Positions 41,195-50,190 are shown, numbered from the stretch's first letter. The stretch: DNA of 64,000 nucleotides from Paraclostridium ghonii (GCF_030815085.1 NZ_JAUSWG010000002.1); one strand, 5' to 3'. Notes: a model not told the origin generated them from the letters alone. Numbers and translations are program-made.

Positions 41195-42400
41195 TTACTT
41201 TATACATATTTTAATAAATTTTTTCTTTCCTACTTGAACTATCATAGTATCTTTTATATCCATTTCATTTATATCTACTAATTTTTCATTATTAACTTTA
41301 ATACCACCTTGTGCTATAAGCCTTCTTACTTCACTTTTACTGCTTACTAATTTATTTTTAACTAATTCATCTAGTAAGTCAAAATCACTTTTTAAAACTT
41401 CTACGATTTTTATATCGTTAGGTATTTGTCCCTTTTGAAAAACTTCTTTAAATCTATTTTCAGCTTCATCTGCTTTTTCTTCACCATGGTATAGTCTAAC
41501 TATTTCTTTCGCTAAGTCCATTTTTATATCTCTTGGATTTACCTTATTTTCATTTAAATCTATTTTTATTTTATCTACTATATCAGGATGAATATCTGTT
41601 ACAAGTTCAAAGTATTTTATTATAAGTTCATCTGGTATATTCATCGCTTTTTCATACATTACATTAGCTTTTTCATCTATACCAATGTAGTTTCCTAAAC
41701 TTTTACTCATTTTATCTTTTCCATCTAACCCTTCAAGTAAAGGCATAAATATAGTTACTTGAGGTTCTTGATCAAACTCTTTTTGTAGTGTTCTTCCCAT
41801 TAATACATTAAATCTTTGGTCTGTTCCACCTAACTCTATATCTGCATTTATTTCAACTGAATCAAAACCTTGCATTAAGGGATAGAAAAATTCATGTAAA
41901 GATATTGGGGTTTGGCTTTCATATCTCTTTTTAAAGTCTTCTCTTTCAAGCATTCTAGCTACTGTAGTAGTTGAAGCTAAACTTATAACTTCCTCAAAGT
42001 TCAATTTTGATAGCCATTTACTATTAAAAACTATTTCTGTTTTATCTTTATCTAGTACTTTTAAAATTTGTTCTTCATATGTTTTAGCATTTTCTAATAC
42101 TTGCTCTGTACTAAGTGCTTTTCTAGCCTTAGACTTACCTGTTGGGTCCCCTATTTTACCTGTAAAGTCACCTATTATTATAACTACTTTATGACCCAAG
42201 TCTTGTAATTGCTTCATTTTTCTTAAAACAACAGTGTGTCCTAAATGTATATCTGGAGCACTCGGATCTAATCCTAATTTAATTGTCATAGGTTTACTTT
42301 CTTTTTGCGATTTTTCTAATTTATTTTTAAGATCTTCAAGTCCTATTATTTCATCTACACCTTTAGATATTATTCTTATTTGTTCATCAATGCTTTTCAT
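41195..42400 (-). CDS. tyrS: tyrosyl-tRNA synthetase (TyrZ-like)
   Basis: A 401-residue class I synthetase. The HIGH motif appears as DIHLGHTVVL, the KMSKS motif as DKMSKSLGNYIG. LGLDPSAPDIHLGH and GGTDQRFNVLMGR are Tyr-binding segments. A C-terminal S4 RNA-binding domain (residues about 335-401: LLDELVKNKLVSSKSEVRRLIAQGGIKVN) is intact. The short form with these motifs fits the TyrZ rather than the classic TyrS branch. It charges tRNA(Tyr). Start ATG follows AAGGAGG. A T-box leader with specifier TAC lies upstream, confirming the amino acid. Confidence 0.95.
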   Translation of the reverse strand: MKSIDEQIRIISKGVDEIIGLEDLKNKLEKSQKESKPMTIKLGLDPSAPDIHLGHTVVLRKMKQLQDLGHKVVIIIGDFTGKIGDPTGKSKARKALSTEQVLENAKTYEEQILKVLDKDKTEIVFNSKWLSKLNFEEVISLASTTTVARMLEREDFKKRYESQTPISLHEFFYPLMQGFDSVEINADIELGGTDQRFNVLMGRTLQKEFDQEPQVTIFMPLLEGLDGKDKMSKSLGNYIGIDEKANVMYEKAMNIPDELIIKYFELVTDIHPDIVDKIKIDLNENKVNPRDIKMDLAKEIVRLYHGEEKADEAENRFKEVFQKGQIPNDIKIVEVLKSDFDLLDELVKNKLVSSKSEVRRLIAQGGIKVNNEKLVDINEMDIKDTMIVQVGKKKFIKICIK

Positions 42401-42478
42401 AATTAATCCTCCTTAAAATTTTATATAATTTAATTTTTAAGGATGGTAGCTTAAATATTATATGGCGCCAATACAATA

Positions 42479-42757
42479 AAAAAACTCCCGTCCTTATACA
42501 AAAGGACGAGAGTATTACTCACGTGTTACCACCTTAATTCATCATTATTTCACAATAATGACCTCTTCAAGTACGCCAATTTCTTGGGATACTCTAGCAC
42601 TATAACGGGTGCAAAATCCGGCAACTGCCTACTGGTTGTTATCTTTCGGAGTGCAGCTCGAAGATGTATTCAGATTAAATTATCTTTTGCCCCTCTCACC
42701 AACCGGGTACTCTCTGTAAAGATTATATTAATCCTACTCTTTCTCGTCAACGCTTTT
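42479..42757 (-). promoter_or_regulatory. T-box riboswitch, tyrosine specifier, ahead of tyrS
   Basis: On the minus strand: AG bulge CAGAGAG, distal loop GGTGAGAGG, specifier loop CTGAATACATC with TAC at 42666-42668, T-box GGTGGTAACACG (about 42519-42535), and a terminator with stem CTCTCGTCCTT/AAGGACGGGAG plus seven T (42479-42513). Uncharged tRNA(Tyr) should relieve termination. Confidence 0.93.
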
Positions 42758-42846
42758 TATAATTTCTTACTTATATAATATGATTATTACATATATTTTG
42801 TCAATACTTTTTATTAAATATTCATAATTTTTAAAATTTATATAAA

Positions 42847-42987
42847 TTAATAATCGTCATACTTATCCCAGTCTTCATTTTGTTTTTCTTTTTTTCTTTC
42901 TATAATTTTTAGGATAAGTAATATTATACTTCCAACTACTATAGATATATATGCACATATAACTACCAGCCCTATAATATACAACAA
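42847..42987 (-). CDS. small single-pass membrane protein (46 residues), previously too short to be listed
   Basis: It starts at a TTG nine bases after GAGGAAG and ends at TAA 42847. The first 28 residues are almost wholly hydrophobic (LLYIIGLVVICAYISIVVGS and on), followed by a charged tail KIIERKKEKQNEDWDKYDDY. It begins five bases after the stop of the UPF0145 gene and uses that gene's last codons as its ribosome binding site, so the two appear coupled. Function unknown. The alternative is a chance frame, but the helix-plus-charged-tail pattern argues for a real gene. Confidence 0.6.
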   Translation of the reverse strand: MLYIIGLVVICAYISIVVGSIILLILKIIERKKEKQNEDWDKYDDY

Positions 42988-42991
42988 TTTA

Positions 42992-43312
42992 TTATTCTTC
43001 CTCTATGACTACAGCAGTTCCGTAAGCTAGCATTTCAGCTGCACCTTGCATAACGGCTGCTGATGTTAATCTAAACCCAATGATAGCATTTGCACCCTTA
43101 CTTTCTGCGTCTTCAACCATTCTTCCTATAGCTATTTTTCTAGCTTCCTCTAGCATTTCATCATATCCTTTTAGTTCACCACCAACTAACTGTTTAAAAC
43201 TTGCACCTATATCTTTTCCTATGTGTTTTGCTCTTATAGTGCTTCCTTTTACTAACCCAACAACTTTAGTTATTTTTTTACCTGGTATATTTTCAATAGT
43301 TAATACTAGCAT
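42992..43312 (-). CDS. YbjQ/UPF0145 family protein
   Basis: A 106-residue protein: MLVLTIENIPGKKITKVVGLVKGSTIRAKHIGKDIGASFKQLVGGELKGYDEML, then GRMVEDAESKGANAIIGFRLTSAAVMQGAAEMLAYGTAVVI. This is a near-consensus member of the YbjQ family, sometimes called heavy-metal-binding, which forms pentamers. The biochemical role is not established. The ATG follows AAGGGGG. The small membrane protein gene behind it suggests a two-gene unit. Confidence 0.92.
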   Translation of the reverse strand: MLVLTIENIPGKKITKVVGLVKGSTIRAKHIGKDIGASFKQLVGGELKGYDEMLEEARKIAIGRMVEDAESKGANAIIGFRLTSAAVMQGAAEMLAYGTAVVIEEE

Positions 43313-43425
43313 GTTAATACCCCCTTTTAGTTATTGCTGCTCCCTATATATTATATTTTTTACTATATACATTAATTCTAGCACATTATGTTAATTTTTT
43401 AAAATATATAATAGTTAAAAAATAT

Positions 43426-43463
43426 AAAAAGAAGCTAATTCATATTTGAAATAGCTCCTTTTA
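43426..43463 (-). terminator. terminator of AbgT copy 1
   Basis: Stem AGGAGCTATTTC/GAATTAGCTTCT on the minus strand with a T-run. It is nearly the same sequence as the terminator of copy 2. Confidence 0.75.
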
Positions 43464-43476
43464 TATTTACATTAAA

Positions 43477-45051
43477 TTAGAATCCTATTGGTAATCCAAA
43501 AATCATCCATACCACAAATAATAAAGTCCAAGCTATTAAAAATGTCATAGAATAAGGTATCATTAACGATATAACCGTACCTATTCCAGTATCTTTTTTA
43601 TATGCTTGCATAAATACTATAACCATTGCAAAATAACTCATAAGTGGAGATATTATATTAGTAGAACTATCTGCTATTCTATATGCAGCTTGTACTACAT
43701 CTGAACCTATTCCAAGTTTTATAAACATAGGTATAAATACTGGAGCCATTATAGCCCATTTAGCTGATGCAGATCCCATAAATAGATTTATAAATCCTGT
43801 TATTATTATAAATCCAACAAGTAGTGGTATAGGCCCTATGTTTGTAGATTTTAAAAATTCTGCTCCTCTTACAGCTATTATAGTTCCTAGATTTGTATGT
43901 TCAAAGTATTTTATAAATTGTGCTGCAACAAACGCTAAGCATAAGTATCCTCCCATTGAACTCATAGCTTTACTCATATGTCCTGCAACTTCTTTTTCAT
44001 TATTTACTGTTTTAGCAATTTTACCGTAAACTACTGATGGCACAAAGAACATTAAGGCTATTATAGGAATAAGACCATTCATTAAAGGCGAATGATTAAC
44101 TATAGAATCTAAGAAATTTGTTTTTTCTAAGTTTCTTAAAAAAGAATCTGGCATAACAATAAGAATTACCAAACTAATCACCATAAATAATAAAGTAAAG
44201 TTTGCTACCTTCATTGCTTTAGCTTCTTCAGGTCTTATAGTTTGTAAGTCGCTAGCTCTTGTCATCCCCTCTGAATTTTTTGCCATATTCACATCGTATT
44301 TACCAAGTTTAGGTTCAATTACTTTGGTAGTTATTAAAGTACCCAATATTGTTATTAAAAATGTAGATGCAACCATGAAGATATAATTTGCAGTTGCACT
44401 TATATTAACTGTAGGATCAATTATATGAGCTGCCTCATTTGTTATTCCTGCAAGCATTGGATCTATTGTCCCAATTAATAAATTTGCACTAAATCCACCA
44501 GAAACACCTGCAAATGCTGCTGCAATTCCTGCTAGTGGATGTCTTCCATAGGCCATAAAAACTAACGCTCCAAGTGGTATTAATATAACATATCCTGCAT
44601 CTGATGCTATATTTGACATTATCCCTAAAAAAACCACAGTTGGAACTATAAATTTAGATGGTGTTACGCTAACTATTTTTTTTAGTACTGTTCCTATGTA
44701 TCCTGAACTTTCTGCTAAACCTATCCCCAACATAGCAACTAAAACAACTCCAAGTGGTGCAAATGAAGTAAAGTTAGTCACTGCATTTTCTAACATATAC
44801 TTAAATCCTTCCCCATTTAATAAACTAACTGCTTCTATAGTCTGCTTTTCTATTTTCATTGTTTCTTTGTTTATAAGTTCTGCATTTACACTCAATCCCA
44901 TACTAGCCGCTATTGCAGATATAACAGCTATTAAAACACATAAAATTGCAAATAAAGTAACAGGGTGTGGTAATTTGTTACCCACGTACTCTATCCAATC
45001 TAAAGATTTCATCAAAAAACTCTTATTTTCTTTAACTGCTGAGTTACTCAT
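43477..45051 (-). CDS. AbgT-family transporter, copy 1
   Basis: A 524-residue membrane protein with about 12-13 helices. The ATG at 45051 follows GGGGGGCGTAAA and gives the same length as copy 2. VGNKLPHPVTLFAILCVL, GLAESSGYIGTVLKKIVS, SNIASDAGYVILIPLGALVFMAYGRHPLAGIAAAFAGVSGGFSANLLIG and LMGSASAKWAIMAPVFIPMF are AbgT signatures. Known members import p-aminobenzoyl-glutamate or export sulfonamides and other metabolites. The two copies differ mainly in a hydrophilic loop near residue 250 and in the C-terminus (WMIFGLPIGF against WMSLGLPLGF). Substrate unknown. Confidence 0.92.
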   Translation of the reverse strand: MSNSAVKENKSFLMKSLDWIEYVGNKLPHPVTLFAILCVLIAVISAIAASMGLSVNAELINKETMKIEKQTIEAVSLLNGEGFKYMLENAVTNFTSFAPLGVVLVAMLGIGLAESSGYIGTVLKKIVSVTPSKFIVPTVVFLGIMSNIASDAGYVILIPLGALVFMAYGRHPLAGIAAAFAGVSGGFSANLLIGTIDPMLAGITNEAAHIIDPTVNISATANYIFMVASTFLITILGTLITTKVIEPKLGKYDVNMAKNSEGMTRASDLQTIRPEEAKAMKVANFTLLFMVISLVILIVMPDSFLRNLEKTNFLDSIVNHSPLMNGLIPIIALMFFVPSVVYGKIAKTVNNEKEVAGHMSKAMSSMGGYLCLAFVAAQFIKYFEHTNLGTIIAVRGAEFLKSTNIGPIPLLVGFIIITGFINLFMGSASAKWAIMAPVFIPMFIKLGIGSDVVQAAYRIADSSTNIISPLMSYFAMVIVFMQAYKKDTGIGTVISLMIPYSMTFLIAWTLLFVVWMIFGLPIGF

Positions 45052-45129
45052 TTTACGCCCCCCTTTATTTATATCACTCATTTTTTATAATGGTAGCAGA
45101 TAGATATATAAAAAACAACATCATTCATG

Positions 45130-45155
45130 AAATATTCTTTATATTTGAAATACTT
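45130..45155 (-). promoter_or_regulatory. conserved upstream motif of AbgT copy 1
   Basis: A segment with AAATATT/AATATTT-like ends, matched by 47094-47119 upstream of copy 2 with only a few differences and at a similar distance (about 80-90 bases) from the start codon. It lies just upstream of a shared TTGTTTTTTA promoter-like string. Candidate operator, or simply a relic of duplication. Confidence 0.45.
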
Positions 45156-45385
45156 CGTCATTTCTATTCAAATTGCCCTATTTTCATGCATTTTTTTACA
45201 CGAGTATTTTTTAATTTTAAAACTTATTTTAAAATTAAACACTCCCTTAAGACTGAATAATCATTTTACTTAGCACACTCTCAAACTTCATATATCCAAT
45301 TTTGTATATATCATTTCATTAAGTTTTATTTATTTTTTATTAAAATCAATAAAAAGTTTATATATCAAAGTATTTCCACATTATA

Positions 45386-45422
45386 AAAGGAGCTAATCTC
45401 ATATTTGAGATAGCTCCTTTTA
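45386..45422 (-). terminator. terminator of AbgT copy 2
   Basis: Stem AAAGGAGCTATCTC/GAGATTAGCTCCTTT (one mismatch) followed by T-rich sequence on the minus strand. Confidence 0.75.
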
Positions 45423-45429
45423 TATATAA

Positions 45430-47004
45430 TTAAAATCCTAATGGTAGTCCCAAGCTCATCCATATTACAAATAACACAGTCCAAGCTATTAAAAATGTCA
45501 TAGAATACGGTATCATTAATGATATAACCGTACCTATTCCAGTATCTTTCTTATACGCTTGCATAAATACTATAACCATTGCAAAGTAACTCATAAGTGG
45601 AGATATTATATTAGTAGAACTATCCGCTATTCTATACGCAGTTTGAACTGCGTCTGCACCTATTCCAAGCCCTAAAAACATAGGGACAAATACTGGAGCC
45701 ATTATAGCCCATTTAGCTGATGCTGATCCCATAAATAAATTTATAAATCCTGTTATTATTATAAATCCAACAAGTAGTGGTATAGAACCTATATTTGCAG
45801 CTTTTAAAAACTCTGCTCCTCTTACAGCTATTATAGTACCTAGATTTGTATATTCAAAATATTTTATAAATTGTGCTGCAACAAATGCTAAGCATAAATA
45901 TCCACCCATTGAACTCATAGCTTTACTCATATGTGCTGCAACTTCTTTTTCATTATTTACTGTTTTAGCAATTTTACCATAAACTACAGATGGCACAAAG
46001 AATAGTAATGCTATTATTGGTATAAGCCCATTCATTAAAGTTGAGTGATCAACTAAAGAATCTAAGAAATTTGTTTTTTCTAAGTTTCTTAAAAATGAAT
46101 TAGGCATAACAATAAGAATAACTAAGCCAATTACCATAAATAATAAAGTAAGGTTTGCTGCTTTCATAGCCTTAGCTTCTTCAGGCTTTATAGTTTGTAG
46201 ATCATTAGATTCTAATACTTCATTTGAGCCCATATCTACCTTAGGATCATATTTACCAAGCTTAGGTTCAATAATCTTAGTAGTTACTATAGTCCCTAAT
46301 ATTGTTATTAAAAATGTAGATGCAACCATGAAGAAATAGTTTGCTGTAGCACTTATATTAACTGTAGGGTCAAGTATATGTGCTGCCTCATTTGTTATTC
46401 CTGCAAGCATTGGATCTACTGTACCGATTAGTAAGTTCGCACTAAACCCTCCTGAAACACCTGCAAATGCTGCTGCAATCCCTGCTAGTGGATGTCTTCC
46501 ATAGGCCATAAAAACTAACGCTCCAAGTGGAATTAATATAACATACCCTGCATCTGATGCCACGTTTGAAATTATCCCTAAGAAAACTACAGTTGGAACT
46601 ATTAATTTAGATGGTGTTACACTAACTATTTTTTTAAGTAATGTTCCTATATACCCTGAACTTTCTGCTAGTCCTATTCCCAACATACCAACTAAAACAA
46701 CTCCAAGTGGTGCAAATGAAGTAAAGTTAGTTACTGCATTTTCTAGCATATATTTAAATCCATCACCATTTAATAAACTCACAGCTTCTATAGTTTGTTT
46801 TTCTACTTCCATTGTCTCTCTGTTTATAAGTTCTGCAGTTACACTTAACCCCATACTTGCTGCTATTGCAGATATAATAGCTATTAAAACACAAAGAATT
46901 GCAAATAAAGTAACAGGATGTGGTAATTTATTACCTACATACTCTATTCCATCTAAAGATTTTGTCAAAAAACTCTTTTTTTCTTTAAAATTTGAATTGC
47001 TCAT
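45430..47004 (-). CDS. AbgT-family transporter, copy 2
   Basis: A 524-residue protein nearly identical to copy 1 through all membrane segments (for example GVVLVGMLGIGLAESSGYIGTLLKKIVSVTPSKLIVPTVVFLG). The divergent part is the cytoplasmic loop around residues 245-265 (KYDPKVDMGSNEVLESNDLQT, where copy 1 has a different, shorter-acidic version). The ATG follows AGGAGGCGTAAT. Copies 1 and 2 lie head to tail with separate promoters and terminators, so expression could differ. A substrate specialisation after duplication is possible but not shown. Confidence 0.92.
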   Translation of the reverse strand: MSNSNFKEKKSFLTKSLDGIEYVGNKLPHPVTLFAILCVLIAIISAIAASMGLSVTAELINRETMEVEKQTIEAVSLLNGDGFKYMLENAVTNFTSFAPLGVVLVGMLGIGLAESSGYIGTLLKKIVSVTPSKLIVPTVVFLGIISNVASDAGYVILIPLGALVFMAYGRHPLAGIAAAFAGVSGGFSANLLIGTVDPMLAGITNEAAHILDPTVNISATANYFFMVASTFLITILGTIVTTKIIEPKLGKYDPKVDMGSNEVLESNDLQTIKPEEAKAMKAANLTLLFMVIGLVILIVMPNSFLRNLEKTNFLDSLVDHSTLMNGLIPIIALLFFVPSVVYGKIAKTVNNEKEVAAHMSKAMSSMGGYLCLAFVAAQFIKYFEYTNLGTIIAVRGAEFLKAANIGSIPLLVGFIIITGFINLFMGSASAKWAIMAPVFVPMFLGLGIGADAVQTAYRIADSSTNIISPLMSYFAMVIVFMQAYKKDTGIGTVISLMIPYSMTFLIAWTVLFVIWMSLGLPLGF

Positions 47005-47172
47005 ATTACGCCTCCTTTATTTTGCATTTATTGTATATATTATTTATTTTTATAATATTATCATATCTTTATGTAAAAAACAATTAATTTGTAAAATATT
47101 CTCTATTTTTGAAATATTTACTCATTTAATCTCAAATTATACTATCAACAACTTCGTACGTTGATCAAAACC

Positions 47173-47226
47173 TTTTTTTACGCTAAAAATAATATAGTAA
47201 TTATAATACGCTTAAGCGTAAAAAAA
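47173..47226. repeat. inverted repeat with nested palindrome
   Basis: TTTTTTTACGCT (47173-47184) is exactly complementary to AGCGTAAAAAAA (47215-47226). Within it lies the perfect palindrome TACGCTTAAGCGTA. The ACGCT motif thus appears three times, as in some operator arrays. Confidence 0.6.
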
Positions 47227-47264
47227 GATATGGAATTAATGATTAATATCACTAATTCCATATC
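47227..47264 (-). terminator. terminator of the Mrp/NBP35 gene
   Basis: Stem GATATGGAATTA/TAATTCCATATC followed on the minus strand by seven T. Confidence 0.8.
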
Positions 47265-47301
47265 TATAATTTTATATATAATATTTTTAAGTCTCTTTTT
47301 A

Positions 47302-48117
47302 TTATTTAATATTTTCTACTACATCACTTAATATATTGTTTAATTCTTCACTTATATCATTTACTCCATTATGAGTTATATTGACAATCTCTTTAGTCAT
47401 TGGAAGTTCTCCTAAAAGTTTTAAATTCATTTCTTTTAAGAATTCTTCTGTTTCTTTTCCATCAAATAGCTTTATTTTTTTACTACAATCTGGACATTGA
47501 ATATAACTCATATTCTCAACAACACCTAATACTTTTATATTAAGCATTTTTGCCATATTTACGGCTTTTGCTACTATCATTGATATCATATCTTGAGGGA
47601 CAGATACCATTACTACCCCATTTAAAGGTATATTTTGCATTACCGTTAATGGTACGTCTCCTGTTCCTGGAGGCATATCTATTAATAAGTAGTCTAACTC
47701 TTCCCACATTACATCTTTATAAAACTGTTTTACAGTTTTACTTATTATAGGTCCTTTCCACACTATAGGTTGATTTTCTTCTCCAACCATAAAGTTTATT
47801 GATATTGTCTTTATATTCTCTTTAGTTATTATCGGATATATATCTTTACCATTAGGTGAAGTAGCTCTTTCATCTTGAACTCCCATAAGTCTTGGAATAC
47901 TAGGTCCTGTTATATCTGCATCTAATATACCAACTTTATACCCCATTTTATTTAATTTTTTTGCAATAAGTGCTGTTACAGTAGATTTCCCAACTCCACC
48001 TTTTCCACTCATTACTCCAATTATGTTTTTTATTTTATTATTAGGATTGTTTTCTATTGTACAAGTCTCTTGTTTATTACAATTCCCTTTAGATGGACAT
48101 GAATTACAATTTCCCAT
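47302..48117 (-). CDS. Mrp/NBP35-type iron-sulfur carrier P-loop ATPase
   Basis: A 271-residue protein. The N-terminus MGNCNSCPSKGNCNKQETC carries a Cys cluster like the NBP35 ferredoxin-like motif. The deviant Walker A GVMSGKGGVGKSTV, the LDADITGPSIPRLMG switch and LIDMPPGTGD follow. The C-terminal CPDC (YIQCPDCSKKI) holds the bridging cluster. Such proteins assemble and hand over 4Fe-4S clusters to apo-enzymes. It would serve the many iron-sulfur enzymes of an anaerobe. Start ATG follows AGAGGTAACATAA. Single gene. Confidence 0.93.
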   Translation of the reverse strand: MGNCNSCPSKGNCNKQETCTIENNPNNKIKNIIGVMSGKGGVGKSTVTALIAKKLNKMGYKVGILDADITGPSIPRLMGVQDERATSPNGKDIYPIITKENIKTISINFMVGEENQPIVWKGPIISKTVKQFYKDVMWEELDYLLIDMPPGTGDVPLTVMQNIPLNGVVMVSVPQDMISMIVAKAVNMAKMLNIKVLGVVENMSYIQCPDCSKKIKLFDGKETEEFLKEMNLKLLGELPMTKEIVNITHNGVNDISEELNNILSDVVENIK

Positions 48118-48275
48118 TTATGTTACCTCTCTTTTCTTTTGTATGGTTCTTAATTATAGTAAAATATGTATAACATACATACTTAAAAATCTTAATTTAA
48201 TTATAAATCAAACTACCATTAATTTATATACCCTATATACAAATATTAAATCACAAGAAAAAATTTTATTATATT

Positions 48276-49049
48276 TTAAAAATTTATTATGTTTATAACA
48301 AATTCATAAAATTTTTTAATATCTTCACTATACGAAATACTTTCTTCACTTATCCAGTCATCATGCCTTATTGAACTTTGATTTGCGCTCCCTGGTTGAA
48401 AAACATTTGCTATACATCCAACTCTTACTTTATTTTCACTTGAAATACTCCAATTATATTTATGTTTTTCATCTATATTTTCAATATAATTATCTACCTG
48501 TTCTAATAAATCCTTATACACTACATTAGCTCCATCTAGTAATAAATTTTCTAAAGTTCCCTTTCTATTATTGTCTGGAAAGAAATAGTTGTATAAATTT
48601 ATTTGCTCACCTTTTATATTTATGATTTCATTTAAAAAATCTTTTTTATATATAATCATATCTTTTTTATTGTTTTTGAACTTTTCATCAAAAGTTTCTT
48701 TAGCTAGTTTTTGATCTGCATCAAATATTGCACATATACTTTTTATTTGATTTAATTCGGATTTACTCATATTACTGATGTATAAATCAATTTCTTTTAT
48801 AAGTCTTCCTTCTCCATTTGCACAAATAATTACAACTATAACTTTTTGATTTGTAAAGTATGATGGTATAGGGACACATCTTTCTATTCTATCTTTTACA
48901 AAAGGATATGTTCTAGGTATTTTTCTTTTCCATATATCAGGTAGCTTATCTATAGTTCGAATTTCTTTGAAGTTATTTAGATCTAAAATTTTAGCTATAC
49001 AATTAGCATCATGAACTCCTTCTACGAAAAATAAAATATTTTTCATCAT
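48276..49049 (-). CDS. DUF3226/TOPRIM-like protein paired with an AAA ATPase
   Basis: A 257-residue protein. NILFFVEGVHDANCIAKIL begins with the TOPRIM-type Glu (E10) in VEG, and SICAIFDADQ provides the D-x-D (D110, D112). This arrangement is seen in DUF3226/OLD-family TOPRIM nucleases. SANQSSIRHDDWISEE near the C-terminus is a further conserved-looking patch. The gene overlaps the end of the ATPase gene by four bases. In OLD-type and PARIS-type anti-phage systems an ATPase and a TOPRIM protein work together. That parallel is structural; no immunity function is known for this pair. Confidence 0.72.
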   Translation of the reverse strand: MMKNILFFVEGVHDANCIAKILDLNNFKEIRTIDKLPDIWKRKIPRTYPFVKDRIERCVPIPSYFTNQKVIVVIICANGEGRLIKEIDLYISNMSKSELNQIKSICAIFDADQKLAKETFDEKFKNNKKDMIIYKKDFLNEIINIKGEQINLYNYFFPDNNRKGTLENLLLDGANVVYKDLLEQVDNYIENIDEKHKYNWSISSENKVRVGCIANVFQPGSANQSSIRHDDWISEESISYSEDIKKFYEFVINIINF

Positions 49050-50083
49050 CTCACATCCTGCCCTAATATAGTTCTTATATCCTTTAATTTAGTACCTGAA
49101 AATCTAGTTGTATACGCATATTCATCTATAGACTCTATTCTAAAGCAAGCTAAATCGTCAAGTTTGCTATCTATTCCATCAATCATAGAGTCAATTACCT
49201 CTAAACTATGAGTAGTACAAATTAACTGAACTTTATATTCTATACAAGCTTTTACAAACCAATCAAAAACTTCTCTTATCATATCTTTATATATAGCTGT
49301 TTCTATCTCATCGATTAGTAATATGCCGCCTTTTGAACTAATTATAGCAGAAGCTAAAGTAATTACTTTTTTTACTCCATCTCCAAAACTAGATAATGGC
49401 ATAAGTTTAAATTTTTTATGATTTACATATATAGAGGATGTATTCATATACTCATTTGGTAAAACTTCAAATCCTATAATATTTTCATCAAATTTTCTAA
49501 GTAATTCAACAATCTTATCTTTATCTCCATCTTTTATAATTTCTACAGTTGTATTTAGTGAATTCTCTCTAAAGTGATCATATGGAGTTATATATACCAT
49601 TTTGATAGTACTGTGACTACCGCTAAATCTTAGTTGCTTATTTTCTTGAATATATATTTCTTTATTTATTAACTCTTCATCATTTTGCTTAAGGCTTACA
49701 ATTCCTTCAAACACTTTACTTTCAAAACTTCTCTCCATATCATTAAAATCAATCACATCACACAAATTCCCTTGTATTTTAAATTCATTTTCACACTGGT
49801 TTATTATTGAGTCAATATGGATGCTTCTACTTTCATCTTGCTCTTTAGGAAACATCTCTAAAAAAAGTTCAAACTTAGATACATTATTGCTATCTCTCTT
49901 AGCTGCATTTACTAGCATATTTCTTATGCTATCTGGATTTTCTAAAAGCGATATAGCCTCTAAAATTGAAGTTTTTCCACTATTGTTATCTCCCACAATT
50001 ATGTTTATTGTGAGTAAATCCTTTAACTCTAAATTTTTTACTCCTCTAAAATTTTTAATATTTAAGTAACTTAAATAATTCAT
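49046..50083 (-). CDS. OLD/RecF-like AAA ATPase (AAA_15/AAA_21)
   Basis: A 345-residue SMC-like ATPase. YLNIKNFRGVKNLELKDL leads to Walker A GDNNSGKTSIL (31-41). The signature-like LSSFGDGVKKVITLASAI and Walker B GGILLIDEIETAIY follow, then the H-loop ICTTHSLEVIDSM. The domain lacks a C-terminal TOPRIM, which is instead supplied by the next gene in a four-base overlap. This split OLD architecture is typical of several phage-defence modules and of some RecF-like repair proteins. The two genes form an isolated unit between mrp and the sulfur-metabolism gene. There is no terminator or integrase nearby. Confidence 0.88.
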   Translation of the reverse strand: MNYLSYLNIKNFRGVKNLELKDLLTINIIVGDNNSGKTSILEAISLLENPDSIRNMLVNAAKRDSNNVSKFELFLEMFPKEQDESRSIHIDSIINQCENEFKIQGNLCDVIDFNDMERSFESKVFEGIVSLKQNDEELINKEIYIQENKQLRFSGSHSTIKMVYITPYDHFRENSLNTTVEIIKDGDKDKIVELLRKFDENIIGFEVLPNEYMNTSSIYVNHKKFKLMPLSSFGDGVKKVITLASAIISSKGGILLIDEIETAIYKDMIREVFDWFVKACIEYKVQLICTTHSLEVIDSMIDGIDSKLDDLACFRIESIDEYAYTTRFSGTKLKDIRTILGQDVR

Positions 50084-50190
50084 ATTACCACATCTCTCTT
50101 TTTTATATAATCTAATAAATTATATAAAACTACTTTGATTAATATAACTTAAATACATACTTTATAAATTTTAATGGTAATTCAAAAACA

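Larger units (their letters stand above)
45052..45429. other. 378-base region between the two AbgT genes
   Basis: The region contains the terminator of copy 2 (45386-45422) and the promoter region of copy 1. A 26-base segment at 45130-45155 (AAATATTCTTTATATTTGAA and on) recurs upstream of copy 2 at 47094-47119. No gene was found. Confidence 0.5.
47005..47301. other. intergenic region with promoter, inverted repeats and terminator
   Basis: Contains a promoter-like pair for AbgT copy 2 on the minus strand (TTTACA, 17 bases, TATAAA, around 47050-47080), the duplicated motif 47094-47119, a 12-bp inverted repeat 47173-47184/47215-47226, a 14-base palindrome TACGCTTAAGCGTA (47207-47220), and the mrp terminator. 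No gene was seen. Confidence 0.5.

Noticed and set aside
43477..47004. Long open frames antisense to membrane-protein and BMC genes
   Set aside because: They mirror the codon bias of real genes on the other strand, lack ribosome binding sites and have no recognisable protein features.
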